DNA of 64,000 bases from JABDMH01 sp964428345 (GCA_964428345.1 CAYRYD010000003.1:176970-240969); one strand, 5' to 3'. Numbered from the stretch's first letter, positions 52,169-61,897 are shown. The notes: generated by a model not told the origin, from the sequence alone. Numbers and translations: made by a program.

Positions 52169-53873
52169 AACCAGCTTTGATCAAAAAGGATATCTCGAAC
52201 CTATCCGTATATTTTCACCGGAAGAGACCCGCACCTTATGGATCGCCCTGAAAAGAGACTTGAGCAATCCACCAATGGATTGGGAGAAGGGGTATGCAGC
52301 CAGTTCCCGCTTGTTCTTTGAAATCGCCTCCGACAAGAGAATAGTGGATCTGGTACAAACACTGATCGGTCTGGATATCCTCCTGTGGGGAGCGAGCATT
52401 GTCACCAAGGCCCCCGGCGAAATCCACCCCTGGCATTGCGACATTGAGAACACCGGAATGACTCCGGATCAAAGCGTATCGGTCTGGATCGGTCTGGAGC
52501 ATACCTCGTCCGACGCTTCATTGTTCCTGATTCCCTTTTCCCACCGGTTTGCCAAAACGGTGCAACAGGTAAGGCAGGAGAAGGGGGTAGCCCGAATGCA
52601 GGCATCTACCCCGGAGGTGTTAAGATGGGCGGAAGAAAATGATCAACGGAGTACGGTGGAACATCCGGTAGTCAAAAATGGTGACGCCCTCTTTTTTCAC
52701 GGAAAGATCTGGCATTTTTCGGATAACCGGTCGGATGCATCCCGGTCGGCACTGCTGTTGCAGTATGCCACCCCGGAGACAGCCATCCGGATACCGGACC
52801 CCAACAATCTGGAGTGGCCTTTTTGTCAGCTGGAACTACCCCTGCCACCCTGCATTCTTTTACGAGGTGATGACCGGTTTGGCCTCAACCGGATCGTACC
52901 CCCTCCCGTGACAATAGGAGGGACCCAAAGTAGGTTGGAAATCCGGTCTTCCCGGATTCATGCGCTGAATTTGCCGCTTCCCATGCCTGACAGTGCGTTT
53001 TGGAAGCCCAATTATCTCTTTGACGGCCAGACCTCGGTGATGCAGCATCTGACCTGTCATATTTCGAGTCTGCGTAAAGGACACCAACCACATCCTCCGC
53101 ATTCCCATCGTGAAGAGGAAATCCTGATGGTACTGGAAGGAACGGTTGATGTCCTGTTGCCGGAGATTGCTGCCCGGGGTAAAATTTTCCGTCAACGGCT
53201 GCACCCCGGTGATTTCGTGTATTATCCGGCATATTTCCCCCATACCATTGAAACCGTTAGCCGGGAACCAGCCCACTATCTGATGTTTAAATGGTACAAT
53301 CAGGCCAAATCGAAAGCTGGTGAAATGGCCTACCAATTATCGATTGCGGGTGAAGATGACCGGGTATCGGACCGGAAAATCCGCTATGGGCTGGTCTTTG
53401 AAGGAGCAACCCGCTGTCTGGGAAAACTCCATTGCCATCGTACCGTCATTCAGCCCGGAGCGTCGTATGCCGCGCACATCGATCCCTATGATGTAGCGAT
53501 CGTGGTACTCAAAGGAGAAGTGGAAACGATTGGAAAAAGGGTAGCCCAAAACGGAGTTATTTTTTACCCGGCCGGGCAACCCCACGGAATGTCGAATCCG
53601 GGGCAGGAGGAAGCCCACTACCTGGTTTTCGAATTCCATGGATTACAGGAGCTTTTACCGGGTAAATGGAGTATGGATACTACCTCCGGATTATGGTCTA
53701 AACCCGAAATCCAGCAGATTGAGGCGATGAAGACCGAGATCAGCCACTGCAGGAGCGAAATTCAGAGCCTTCGTTCCTCCTGGTCCTGGAAGTTGGGTTG
53801 GATGATCACCCGGTCCGTGATGAAAATCGTGGGATGGATACCCTTTTTCAGGGATTGGGTAGTGCGTCGGTAA
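52155..53873 (+). CDS. PhyH dioxygenase fused to two cupin domains
   Basis: This 572-residue cytoplasmic protein has an unusual fusion. Residues 1-215 are a phytanoyl-CoA-dioxygenase-like Fe(II)/2-oxoglutarate domain with ligands His94, Asp96 (WHCDIENTG) and His187, and Arg197 for 2-oxoglutarate. Residues about 270-390 are a cupin with HPPHSHREEE, and about 400-515 form a second cupin with reduced metal residues. A coiled coil then leads to SSWSWKLGWMITRSVMKIVG, which resembles the C-terminal tail of surface-polysaccharide glycosyltransferases. It probably hydroxylates a sugar, lipid or small metabolite. The substrate is unknown. Confidence 0.8.
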   Translation: MHRFKTSFDQKGYLEPIRIFSPEETRTLWIALKRDLSNPPMDWEKGYAASSRLFFEIASDKRIVDLVQTLIGLDILLWGASIVTKAPGEIHPWHCDIENTGMTPDQSVSVWIGLEHTSSDASLFLIPFSHRFAKTVQQVRQEKGVARMQASTPEVLRWAEENDQRSTVEHPVVKNGDALFFHGKIWHFSDNRSDASRSALLLQYATPETAIRIPDPNNLEWPFCQLELPLPPCILLRGDDRFGLNRIVPPPVTIGGTQSRLEIRSSRIHALNLPLPMPDSAFWKPNYLFDGQTSVMQHLTCHISSLRKGHQPHPPHSHREEEILMVLEGTVDVLLPEIAARGKIFRQRLHPGDFVYYPAYFPHTIETVSREPAHYLMFKWYNQAKSKAGEMAYQLSIAGEDDRVSDRKIRYGLVFEGATRCLGKLHCHRTVIQPGASYAAHIDPYDVAIVVLKGEVETIGKRVAQNGVIFYPAGQPHGMSNPGQEEAHYLVFEFHGLQELLPGKWSMDTTSGLWSKPEIQQIEAMKTEISHCRSEIQSLRSSWSWKLGWMITRSVMKIVGWIPFFRDWVVRR

Positions 53874-53898
53874 ACCTGTTGAAATCTTGTTTAGGTGA

Positions 53899-54537
53899 CT
53901 ACCTGCCGAAGGCCGTCGAAAAACCGATACTGAAATGTGCAAAATGTCCTGATTCTCCCGGATCAAAGAGAATTCCATATTCCGGCCGGATGGCCCATTT
54001 GGTAAAATCGGTACTGAAAGAAAGCCCTAAGTTAATCGCAACGTAATCATCGCAATCCCGGCACAGGGTCATGAGATATTTTGGTGATAAAGTAATGTCC
54101 AGGTTGTCTTTGATGGCAGGAATGGTAAACAGAAAAGTGGGGTGCACCTGCCAGGTGTCTTCGGTCGCTTCGCCAAATGCCCGGCCAACAGGAACAGCAA
54201 AGGCAATCTTATTTTCAAGCAGGCTATATTTTGGACCAATCCCCAGGATATGTGCGTCATTGTCTCCGTTATCATCTTTCAACCAGACATACTCATAACG
54301 AAGACGAATATCCAGTTTGGACGAAATTCCGTAAGCAGACTGAACACCCACATGATTTTGTACCCCATCGGATTCGCCGTCCTCGGTAAAATTGACAGTG
54401 GAGTAGGAAGGGGTTACTTCAATCCTGTTTTTCCCCACGGTTCTTGCGCTCTGTAATTCCGAGAAAACCGGGGCGCAACCTGTTAGCAAAACACCAAGTA
54501 GGATCAAATTCCAGACATCATATAATAGTCGTTTCAT
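53899..54537 (-). CDS. Outer-membrane lipoprotein with beta-barrel-like repeat strands
   Basis: This 212-residue lipoprotein (lipobox LGVLLTGC, Cys21) has a body of alternating beta strands (KLDIRLRYEYVWLKDD; HILGIGPKYSLLENKIAFAV; VAINLGLSFSTDFTKWAIRP). It ends HFSIGFSTAFGR. It resembles small transporter-like or porin-like Bacteroidota lipoproteins. A Cys pair (CRDC) lies in one loop. It is convergent with the PhyH-cupin gene. The function is unknown. Confidence 0.65.
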   Translation of the reverse strand: MKRLLYDVWNLILLGVLLTGCAPVFSELQSARTVGKNRIEVTPSYSTVNFTEDGESDGVQNHVGVQSAYGISSKLDIRLRYEYVWLKDDNGDNDAHILGIGPKYSLLENKIAFAVPVGRAFGEATEDTWQVHPTFLFTIPAIKDNLDITLSPKYLMTLCRDCDDYVAINLGLSFSTDFTKWAIRPEYGILFDPGESGHFAHFSIGFSTAFGR

Positions 54538-54651
54538 ATTCAGACGCTAAGCCAGTTTTTGGTCCCAATGTAGTGACATCAGGTTTGATAAAGGGTGTAT
54601 TTTTATTCTGCAGTAATTCAATACGCCGGTTCGGAATCTGCAGAGAAAAGT

Positions 54652-56823
54652 CTACCCCGCCAATATCTCTTTCACCCGCTCCGCCGTAAATGGCATGTGA
54701 TACAAGGCCTTACCGGTCAGCGCCAGAAAGGCATTGGCAATGGCCCCACCCACTACCGGGGTACTGGCTTCACCCACCCCCATGGGTGCTTCATCGGAAG
54801 GAATGATCCGGATATCGATCGATTCAGGAGTATCCGACATCCGGGCCAGCCGGTAATTGTGAAAGTTGGATTGCTCGACTGCACCATCTTTGAAGGTGAT
54901 ACTCTCGTGCAGTACGCTGCTGATACCAAAGACGACTCCGCCTTCCAGCTGGGCGATGGCGTTATCCGGCTGAACCACCACTCCGGCATCCATGGCACAC
55001 CAAAACCGGTGGACTTTGATTTTTCCGCGCTCCCGGTCGACTGAAATTTCGGCTACTCCGCCGACCAGCGCACCGCTTCGTTCGCCAAAGGCCATCCCCC
55101 GGGCCCGGCCTTCCGGTACGGTGGAGCCCCACTGGCACATTTCGGCCAGGCTGTCGAGCACCTTTAGCTCACGTGGGTGGTTACTTAAGAGTTGACGGCG
55201 TACCTGGTAAGGGTCTTTTCCAATACCCCGGGCAATCTCATCGATAAAGGCTTCAATGGCATATTTATTGGGGCCATGTCCTACCGATCGCCAGTGTTTG
55301 GTACGAACACCCTGATCGACATTGCGAAGATCGATGTATTGGTTTGGAATAGTGTAGTAGGGATTCTGCGCTCCCGAAGCCAGCAAACCGTCGCCGGTCC
55401 CGGTAATAATATGACTCCAGGCGGTGATGGCACCCTCAGGATTGACTGCAGCCTGCATGCGCTGCAGGCAAATCGGACGGAAAGCACCATACTGCACGTC
55501 ATCTTCCCGGCTCCAGACCAGTTTCACCGGCCGTTTGACCGCATTGGAAAGATGGGTGGCTTCTTCCACATAACCGGTCAGCGAGCGCCGGCCAAAACCC
55601 CCTCCCAGATAACAGGGATGATAATTAATGTCTTCAAAAGCGATCCCCAACACGTTGGCTATCGCCCGGCGGGCACTGTCAGGAGCTTGTGATCCGACCC
55701 ATGCTTCTGCGCTCTTCCCATCTTCCGCAACCGATACCACCGCATTGAGCGGTTCCATCTGAGCATGGTAGACGAAATCATTCTTATAAAAGGATTCAAA
55801 GTTCTTTGTCGCTGCTTGCAGGACCCCGGCTACGTCACCTTCTTCAGTGATCACCTCACCCCGGTTGGAGGACCTGGATAACTGTTGATATTGTGCAAAG
55901 GCTGCCTGGCTGTCATAATTTTCAGCTTTGGCACCGGCACTCCATTCTATATTCAGGACTTTTCGGGCAGTCTGACAAAACTCGTAGCTTTCGCCGATCA
56001 CACCAATCCCATGGTCCAGCTTTACTACCTTGAAAATACCTGTCATGGCCAGGACTTCTGATTCATTCGTCAGCGCAGGTTGGGATCCATGAACCGGCGA
56101 ACGGGCGACAATGCCATAGAGCATGCCTGGTACTTGGACATCGATGGAATACAAGGCGGATCCATTTACCTTGGCAGGGATATCAAACCGGGGCATTTTT
56201 TTGCCGATCAACCGGAATTCTCCGGGGTTTTTCAGATCCTTTTCTCCAACTTCCGGCAACTTTTCGGGAGTTTCCAGGGAAGCAGCGATTTGTCCGTAAC
56301 TGATTTTTTTCCCGGTGGCCGGGTGGCTGATTTCTCCCTGGGAAGCAACGACTTCTGAGCTGGGTACCTTCCACTGTCCGGCCGCACTGTGCATCAGCAC
56401 CTTTTTTGCCTGAGCTCCCGCCAGACGAAGGCCTGAATAGTAACCCCGTACCGTGCGACTACCCACCGTGATCATCGGTCCTCCCAGACGTCCGCCCCAC
56501 TGCATCCCATAGATATCCGGTTCTATCGGTGAATGCTCAATATGGACTTTAGACCAATCCACATCCAGCTCTTCAGCGATAATGGCGGCCAGGGCTGTCA
56601 TCGAACCCTGACCCATTTCGGCGGCCGGATTCATGATGGTCACCCGGTTATCCCCGCCGATATGCACCCAGGCAGAAATCTTTGTTGCGTCATTTTCGGA
56701 TGTTACCGTTCCCCTATCCGAGAGCACCGGGACCAGCGTTCCGGTGGCGATCAGGAAGGTAACTCCACCGGCTCTTTGGAGAAACTTTCTCCGGGAGATT
56801 GATTTGATACCAGGTGTTTGCAT
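54652..56823 (-). CDS. Tat-exported molybdenum hydroxylase large subunit (IorB-like)
   Basis: This 723-residue xanthine-dehydrogenase-family molybdopterin subunit has an N-terminal Tat signal (SRRKFLQRAGGVTFLIATG). Segments typical of isoquinoline 1-oxidoreductase beta or membrane aldehyde dehydrogenases are GQGSMTALAAIIAEELDVDW, CYLGGGFGRRSLTGYVEEA and PMGVGEASTPVVGGAIANA; the conserved Glu of the last is the catalytic base. It pairs with the [2Fe-2S] subunit just upstream (57282). No cytochrome c subunit adjoins, so the electron acceptor is uncertain. The substrate is probably an aldehyde or N-heterocycle. Confidence 0.9.
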   Translation of the reverse strand: MQTPGIKSISRRKFLQRAGGVTFLIATGTLVPVLSDRGTVTSENDATKISAWVHIGGDNRVTIMNPAAEMGQGSMTALAAIIAEELDVDWSKVHIEHSPIEPDIYGMQWGGRLGGPMITVGSRTVRGYYSGLRLAGAQAKKVLMHSAAGQWKVPSSEVVASQGEISHPATGKKISYGQIAASLETPEKLPEVGEKDLKNPGEFRLIGKKMPRFDIPAKVNGSALYSIDVQVPGMLYGIVARSPVHGSQPALTNESEVLAMTGIFKVVKLDHGIGVIGESYEFCQTARKVLNIEWSAGAKAENYDSQAAFAQYQQLSRSSNRGEVITEEGDVAGVLQAATKNFESFYKNDFVYHAQMEPLNAVVSVAEDGKSAEAWVGSQAPDSARRAIANVLGIAFEDINYHPCYLGGGFGRRSLTGYVEEATHLSNAVKRPVKLVWSREDDVQYGAFRPICLQRMQAAVNPEGAITAWSHIITGTGDGLLASGAQNPYYTIPNQYIDLRNVDQGVRTKHWRSVGHGPNKYAIEAFIDEIARGIGKDPYQVRRQLLSNHPRELKVLDSLAEMCQWGSTVPEGRARGMAFGERSGALVGGVAEISVDRERGKIKVHRFWCAMDAGVVVQPDNAIAQLEGGVVFGISSVLHESITFKDGAVEQSNFHNYRLARMSDTPESIDIRIIPSDEAPMGVGEASTPVVGGAIANAFLALTGKALYHMPFTAERVKEILAG

Positions 56824-56826
56824 AGC

Positions 56827-57282
56827 TTAACTTTTTGATGAAACACTTTCGATGGCCCTGATAATACGCAAATAGGCGCCACAACGACATAAGATTCCAT
56901 CCATATAGTCAATAATTTCGTCTCTGGCCGGGTTGGGCTTTTTCTCCAACAGGGCAGCCGCCTGCATGATCTGACCACTCTGACAATAACCGCATTGAGG
57001 TACCTGCTCCGCTATCCAGGCTTCCTGCAGGGGGTGTAATTTATCCTGACCGAGGCCTTCGATGGTAACGATGTTTTTTCCCTCCACTGCCCGCATCGGG
57101 ATGACACATGACCGGACCGGGTTGTTATCCAGGTGCACGGTACAGGCTCCGCATTGGGCAATACCACAACCATACTTGGTTCCGTTCAGCTGAAACTTGT
57201 CGCGAAGGGTCCATAATAAGGAAGCACCGTCGTCCACCTCGACATCAACGGCTTTTCCATTCAGGGTAAAATTGACTTTCAT
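56827..57282 (-). CDS. [2Fe-2S] subunit of molybdenum hydroxylase (IorA-like)
   Basis: This protein of about 151 residues has two [2Fe-2S] sites. Counted from GTG at 57291, the plant-ferredoxin site is Cys42, 47, 50 and 62 (YGCGIAQCGACTVH) and the helical site is Cys100, 103, 135 and 137 (QCGYCQSGQ; LCRCGAY). It relays electrons from the molybdenum centre of the downstream large subunit, 3 bp away. It has no signal peptide, so it is carried out with the Tat-bearing partner. ATG at 57282 is preferred. A 13-bp palindrome lies upstream at 57333-57345. Confidence 0.93.
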   Translation of the reverse strand: MKVNFTLNGKAVDVEVDDGASLLWTLRDKFQLNGTKYGCGIAQCGACTVHLDNNPVRSCVIPMRAVEGKNIVTIEGLGQDKLHPLQEAWIAEQVPQCGYCQSGQIMQAAALLEKKPNPARDEIIDYMDGILCRCGAYLRIIRAIESVSSKS

Positions 57283-57291
57283 ATCCGGCAC

Positions 57292-57610
57292 ATTTAACGC
57301 TCCGGCTATCAGATCTGCAACAACTCAAGCCGGGTTGCGGCAACCTAAAATACAAAATTGCTGTGTCTTATGCCAGCGGGGCATATAGGGAAGCGACCGG
57401 AAATAACCAGAAGATTGGTTTAAAGAACGTAAAGTGATTATCAGTAAAGCCGTGATCATCCAGTTTCATGCCAGGTGAAGAAAGATTCCGGAGATGGTTT
57501 AGGTGAATAAACCAGTTCTAGACTGACAGAGAAGTCAGCAGAATTGACAGGCAGTAGATTTTGACTTGAGTGATGGGCAATCGCCTGAAGAGAGACATGA
57601 AATTCAGCCG
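57292..57610. other. Intergenic region upstream of the IorAB-like operon
   Basis: No gene is visible. It contains the 13-bp palindrome GGTTGCGGCAACC (57333-57345), about 50 bp upstream of the IorA-like start, and it must hold that operon's promoter. No perfect TAnnTTTG box or terminator was found. Confidence 0.45.
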
Positions 57611-57949
57611 CTATGCCGCCATACACCGCACTTCAGCAGAAGGAGCTGCTTCCGGAACAATGATATCGTATGGCCCAATCCACTCGAGTACTTCACTATG
57701 CCGATTCTGGAGACAGCTCATATGAAAAAGAGCTCCGTTTGAGGCCTGTAAACGGAAGGTGGCTAAGGTCAACCCGCTGTCCGGATCTGACGGGTCCGGT
57801 TCATACATCCAGACATCCTGTTCAGGACAGAGTTCAAGCAAACCTGCCAGAATTTCGGGAGAATGATCGAAGAACTTACCCTCATTGATTAGAAGATCAA
57901 ATACCACGGCATCGATTCGTTCCTGGATTTTATGGATGGACTGTCGCAT
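57611..57949 (-). CDS. Hypothetical protein, 112 residues
   Basis: This soluble acidic protein has no signal. It begins MRQSIHKIQERIDAVVFDLL. The central region is rich in Asp/Glu/Pro (PEQDVWMYEPDPSDPDSG), and the C-terminal half reads as beta strands (LTLATFRLQASNGALFHMS). ATG at 57949 is preferred over the in-frame codon at 58009. I do not recognise the family. It lies alone between the IorAB-like genes and a small membrane-protein gene. Confidence 0.5.
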   Translation of the reverse strand: MRQSIHKIQERIDAVVFDLLINEGKFFDHSPEILAGLLELCPEQDVWMYEPDPSDPDSGLTLATFRLQASNGALFHMSCLQNRHSEVLEWIGPYDIIVPEAAPSAEVRCMAA

Positions 57950-58153
57950 GATCACTTGTTTTAATTTGATGATACAAAGTAAAATGGTGACCGTGCAGTC
58001 ATTTTGCACACTGAAAAATATTTAGAAAATTCTTCAGAAAACCGGTAAGGGCGGATTTGCTGTGTCGAAAATGAAGGTAACAATCAAAAGGAGTCGACGG
58101 TGGCCGATTCAAAGTAATCGGTGCACACCCGGCCGGATGAGCTATTCTGGTCC

Positions 58154-58489
58154 TTAAAGCCCCAGGATCTGGAAGACCAGCAGGGTACCTAAGAACTTAA
58201 GCGAACTTACCGAAAAGACAAAGGCAAAGGCATTGCGTGAACGGGGCTGATAATGAATCAGATGGTGGAAAACAGTACCAATCAGGCTTGATCCCAGGAC
58301 CATAAAAAAGAGAACGGTGCTCAGCGTTTGCACTCGGGTGAGGTGCATGGACTCCAGAAAACCATACTGGGAAATGAGAATTATTGCATAGGTCCCCAAC
58401 ATCATAAACAACGCTGTTGTCGCCAAAGCGTAATGCTTCAGAATTTTAAGGTCGATGTTTTGTTTCAAGCCTGCCACTGTATCTATCAT
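58154..58489 (-). CDS. Small membrane protein, 111 residues
   Basis: Three hydrophobic segments (ALATTALFMMLGTYAIILI; VLFFMVLGSSLIGTVFHHLI; FAFVFSVSSLKFLGTLLVF) indicate an integral membrane protein with a short cytoplasmic N-terminus. The HHLIH pair could bind metal or heme but is not diagnostic. No family is recognised. It is divergent from the amidohydrolase gene. Confidence 0.55.
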   Translation of the reverse strand: MIDTVAGLKQNIDLKILKHYALATTALFMMLGTYAIILISQYGFLESMHLTRVQTLSTVLFFMVLGSSLIGTVFHHLIHYQPRSRNAFAFVFSVSSLKFLGTLLVFQILGL

Positions 58490-58678
58490 TTTAATGCCCG
58501 TTATAAACTTTGATATCAGCCTAAATATTGCATCGGTCTGACCAGAATTTTCCAGGGTTTGATTTCTTGTACAGGACCCATAACCAGTTTACCGAAACAA
58601 AGTTCAATTACTATGCATGAAAGAGCAGGTTATAGATGGATTTCCATACATTGGAAGAGAAGAAAAATTTTTTGTGGA

Positions 58679-60040
58679 ATGAGAGGAATCGTCCTACCTG
58701 CTGATCGTCTGATTGAAAAAACTACTGGCCTTCTTGTTTTCATACTGATGCCGGTTTTACTCAATGCCCAGATCAAAGCGCTGGTGGGAGGCACCCTGAT
58801 CGATGGATTTGGCGGTAATCCTCTGCAGAATAGTGTTGTCCTGATCGAAGGAGATCGTATCGCCGCTGTTGGTCAGGTCGGTCAACTCAAGATCCCTAAG
58901 GGTGCCGAGATTATCTCGACTGAGGGCATGAGTGTATTACCAGGCCTCTGGGATATGCATGTGCATCTGATGATCAACGGGCACAGCAACTATACGCACT
59001 GGGATCAGAAATACCCGCATTTATTTCAGGATGTTATTATGCCCTCCTCCGCCCACCAACTGCTGATGGCCGGAGTGACCAGCGCCCGCGATCTGGGAGG
59101 GCCGCTCGAAGCCAGTCTGACCGTTCGTGACAATATTAATACTGGCAAAATACCAGGTCCCACCCTGTATGTTTCGGGGCCGTTTATTCAGCATGAACCC
59201 TATCCGGGCACGGAGCTTTTTCGCTGGGGAGTAGATGGGGTGGAAGATGCCCGCGCCAAAGTCAGGCGGCTGGCTGAAGCCGGAGTAGACTGTATTAAGA
59301 TGGTGGATCAGGATTTGATGGAAATGGAAGAAGTATACGCGGTGGTCGATGAGGCGCACAAGCACAACCTGACGGTGGTTGCCCACAGCCACCGGCCGGA
59401 GGAGATCCGCAGGGGGCTGAAAGCAGGGGTGGATTGTTTTGAACATACGGGACTCTCTTCTGCTCCGGAATATCCGGATGATATCATGGAGATGATAAAG
59501 GCCCGTACTGCTCAAATGAACCTGGGTCCGATGTTTTGGTGTCCCACGATCGAAGGACTCTATAATTATGAATATGTACGGGATCATCCCGAAGCGCTCG
59601 ACAACGATTCCTGGCATCTGGGATTACCCGATTCAATCATCCGTGATATCAAGGAATCCATCCGTTATCCGGGACGCATGCCTTATTTTCAGATGACCCC
59701 GATCCGAAAACCGACCTTGCAACGAAAGTTTGTTCAACTCAGAGAAGCCGGACTGGTGCTTCTGATTGGTACCGACAGCGGTATTCCTATGAAATTTCAC
59801 AGTCAAAGTACCTGGCACGAACCGGATGTCTGGGTCAACGCATTTGGAGTTGACCCGATGTATGCCATCAAAGCGGCCACCTACTGGCCTTCAGTGCTGA
59901 TGGGGGTCGATGATGAAGTAGGCACCATCAGTGAAGGCAAGTATGCGGATATCATCGCTGTAAGGGGTGACGTCTTGCGGTATATCAATCTCCTCCAGCA
60001 GGTGGACCTGGTCATCAAGCATGGTATCCGGTATAAGTAA
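58679..60040 (+). CDS. Secreted amidohydrolase (imidazolonepropionase/prolidase-like)
   Basis: This metal-dependent amidohydrolase of about 453 residues has a signal peptide (LLVFILMPVLLNAQ). The strand-1 metal motif is DMHVHLM. A probable bridging Lys lies in DCIKMVDQD. His ligands are in VVAHSHRP and CFEHTG, and the catalytic Asp is in LIGTDSGIP. The C-terminal composite domain (GTISEGKYADIIAV) is typical. ATG at 58679 places the signal peptide correctly, and upstream in-frame codons add a polar stretch. It may hydrolyse dipeptides or lactones. The substrate is unknown. Confidence 0.88.
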   Translation: MRGIVLPADRLIEKTTGLLVFILMPVLLNAQIKALVGGTLIDGFGGNPLQNSVVLIEGDRIAAVGQVGQLKIPKGAEIISTEGMSVLPGLWDMHVHLMINGHSNYTHWDQKYPHLFQDVIMPSSAHQLLMAGVTSARDLGGPLEASLTVRDNINTGKIPGPTLYVSGPFIQHEPYPGTELFRWGVDGVEDARAKVRRLAEAGVDCIKMVDQDLMEMEEVYAVVDEAHKHNLTVVAHSHRPEEIRRGLKAGVDCFEHTGLSSAPEYPDDIMEMIKARTAQMNLGPMFWCPTIEGLYNYEYVRDHPEALDNDSWHLGLPDSIIRDIKESIRYPGRMPYFQMTPIRKPTLQRKFVQLREAGLVLLIGTDSGIPMKFHSQSTWHEPDVWVNAFGVDPMYAIKAATYWPSVLMGVDDEVGTISEGKYADIIAVRGDVLRYINLLQQVDLVIKHGIRYK

Positions 60041-60163
60041 CTGTAAAAATTTTCCCATTAGAGGCACCTAAATTCCTCACTGACCCGTTTCTGCTGTAAA
60101 AAACACCGGGATAAGGGCTATTTTTTTAATTTTTGCGACCTGATTTAAAAAAGGCGATTTAAC

Positions 60164-61867
60164 ATGTTATTTAATGCAAAGGGTAAAGATGAAGCGACTT
60201 ACGATGCTATTGTCGTAGGTTCCGGCATCAGTGGTGGCTGGGCTGCCAAGGAGTTGACTGAAAAAGGACTGAAAACGTTGCTCCTGGAGCGGGGCCGAAT
60301 GGTTAGGCATGGTGATTATCCAACGGCCACCCTCCATAGTTGGGAGTTACCCAACCGGGACCAGGTATCGCGGGAGGAAATGAAGAAATATGAAAAGCAA
60401 AGCCGTACCGGCTACACCATCCGCGAATCGACCAAGCACTGGTTTGTCAATGACCTTGAAAATCCGTACACGGAGATCAAGCGCTTTGACTGGATGAGAG
60501 GATATCATCTGGGTGGGCGATCGTTGCTTTGGGGACGCCAGAGTTACCGCTGGAGCGACCTGGATTTTGAGGCTAATGCCAAAGAGGGAGTAGGGACCGA
60601 TTGGCCAATACGATACAAGGATATTGCTCCCTGGTACGATTATGTGGAAAACTTTGCCGGCATATCCGGCCGGGCTGAAGGACTGGCTCATCTGCCGGAT
60701 GGCAAGTTTCTGCCTCCGATGGAGTTCGATTGCCTGGAGGATCACGTAGCCGGCAAGATCCGGCAAAATTTTAACGACCGGATCATGACGATCGGGCGGG
60801 TAGCCAACCTGACACAACCTCACCTGGGCCGGGGGAGTTGCCAGTACCGGAATCGTTGCATCCGCGGATGTCCGTATGGTGCTTATTTCAGCAGCAATGC
60901 GTCGACCATCCCGGCTGCAGAGGCTACCGGAAATCTGACAATCCGGCCTTTCTCCATTGTCAACTCGCTGATTTACGACAAGGATGCCAGGATGGCCAAA
61001 GGAGTGAGGGTGATCGATGCAGAGACCCAGCAAACCCATGAGTTTTTTTCCAACGTCATTTTTCTCTGCGCCAGTACCCTGGGCAGCACTTTCATCCTGA
61101 TGAATACCCGGGATGAAGCCAACCCCAACGGACTGGGCAATGAAAGTGGTGAATTGGGATGTAACCTGATGGACCATCACTTCCGGGTTGGGGCTTCCGG
61201 AGAATATGAGGGATTTACCGATAAGTATTATAAAGGTCGCCGTCCCAACGGTATCTATATACCAAGATTCCGCAATGTTGACCGCAACACGCAGCGGAAA
61301 GAATACCTCAGGGGATACGGCTATCAGGGCGGTGCCAGCCGGGACTCCTGGAGTCGTAACGTGCAGGAGCTTGGATTTGGTCAGGGCCTGAAAGAAGAGC
61401 TGATCGAACCGGGTAAGTGGCGAATGGGGATGACCGCCTTCGGCGAAATGTTGCCCAACCATGAAAACCGGGTATACCTCAACGAGGAGGTAAAAGATAT
61501 CTATGGTCAGAGCACCCTGACCTTTGATTGCGAGTTTAAGGAAAATGAGTGGGCCATGCGTAAGGATATGGCCGATTCCGCTGCCGAAATGCTGGAGGCA
61601 GCCGGGCTGACCAATGTCAGCACCTACGATAGTCCAGGCGCTCCGGGGCTGGGCATCCATGAAATGGGCACGGCCCGGATGGGGACCAGTCCAAAGAATT
61701 CGGTACTCAACAAATACAACCAGGTCTGGTCCGCACTCAATGTCTATGTCACGGACGGTGCCTGCATGACTTCCGCTTCCTGTGTCAATCCTTCGCTGAC
61801 CTATATGGCACTGACGGCGCGTGCAGTTGACCACGCAGTCGGGGAATTGAAAAAGATGAATTTGTAA
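60164..61867 (+). CDS. GMC-family FAD oxidoreductase, second large subunit
   Basis: This 567-residue paralogue of the protein at 14741 has FAD motif VVGSGISGGWAAKE (17-30), the FAD loop YHLGGRSLLWGR, and C-terminal HEMGTARMGTS plus VTDGACM. Cys226, Cys232 and Cys236 (C-x5-C-x3-C, then PYGA) closely match the iron-sulfur segment of FAD-glucose dehydrogenase alpha subunits (CxxxxxCxxxCPxGA). It is likely a periplasmic sugar or glycoside dehydrogenase exported with the small subunit 30 nt downstream. It is clearly divergent from the first copy, so probably a different substrate. Confidence 0.87.
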   Translation: MLFNAKGKDEATYDAIVVGSGISGGWAAKELTEKGLKTLLLERGRMVRHGDYPTATLHSWELPNRDQVSREEMKKYEKQSRTGYTIRESTKHWFVNDLENPYTEIKRFDWMRGYHLGGRSLLWGRQSYRWSDLDFEANAKEGVGTDWPIRYKDIAPWYDYVENFAGISGRAEGLAHLPDGKFLPPMEFDCLEDHVAGKIRQNFNDRIMTIGRVANLTQPHLGRGSCQYRNRCIRGCPYGAYFSSNASTIPAAEATGNLTIRPFSIVNSLIYDKDARMAKGVRVIDAETQQTHEFFSNVIFLCASTLGSTFILMNTRDEANPNGLGNESGELGCNLMDHHFRVGASGEYEGFTDKYYKGRRPNGIYIPRFRNVDRNTQRKEYLRGYGYQGGASRDSWSRNVQELGFGQGLKEELIEPGKWRMGMTAFGEMLPNHENRVYLNEEVKDIYGQSTLTFDCEFKENEWAMRKDMADSAAEMLEAAGLTNVSTYDSPGAPGLGIHEMGTARMGTSPKNSVLNKYNQVWSALNVYVTDGACMTSASCVNPSLTYMALTARAVDHAVGELKKMNL

Positions 61868-61897
61868 TCTGTCACCTGCTAAAAAATTAAAACGATC

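Noticed and set aside
60347..61834. Long open frame antisense to the second GMC gene
   Set aside because: It lies entirely opposite a clear GMC dehydrogenase gene and its translation shows no domain. It reflects codon bias of the sense strand.
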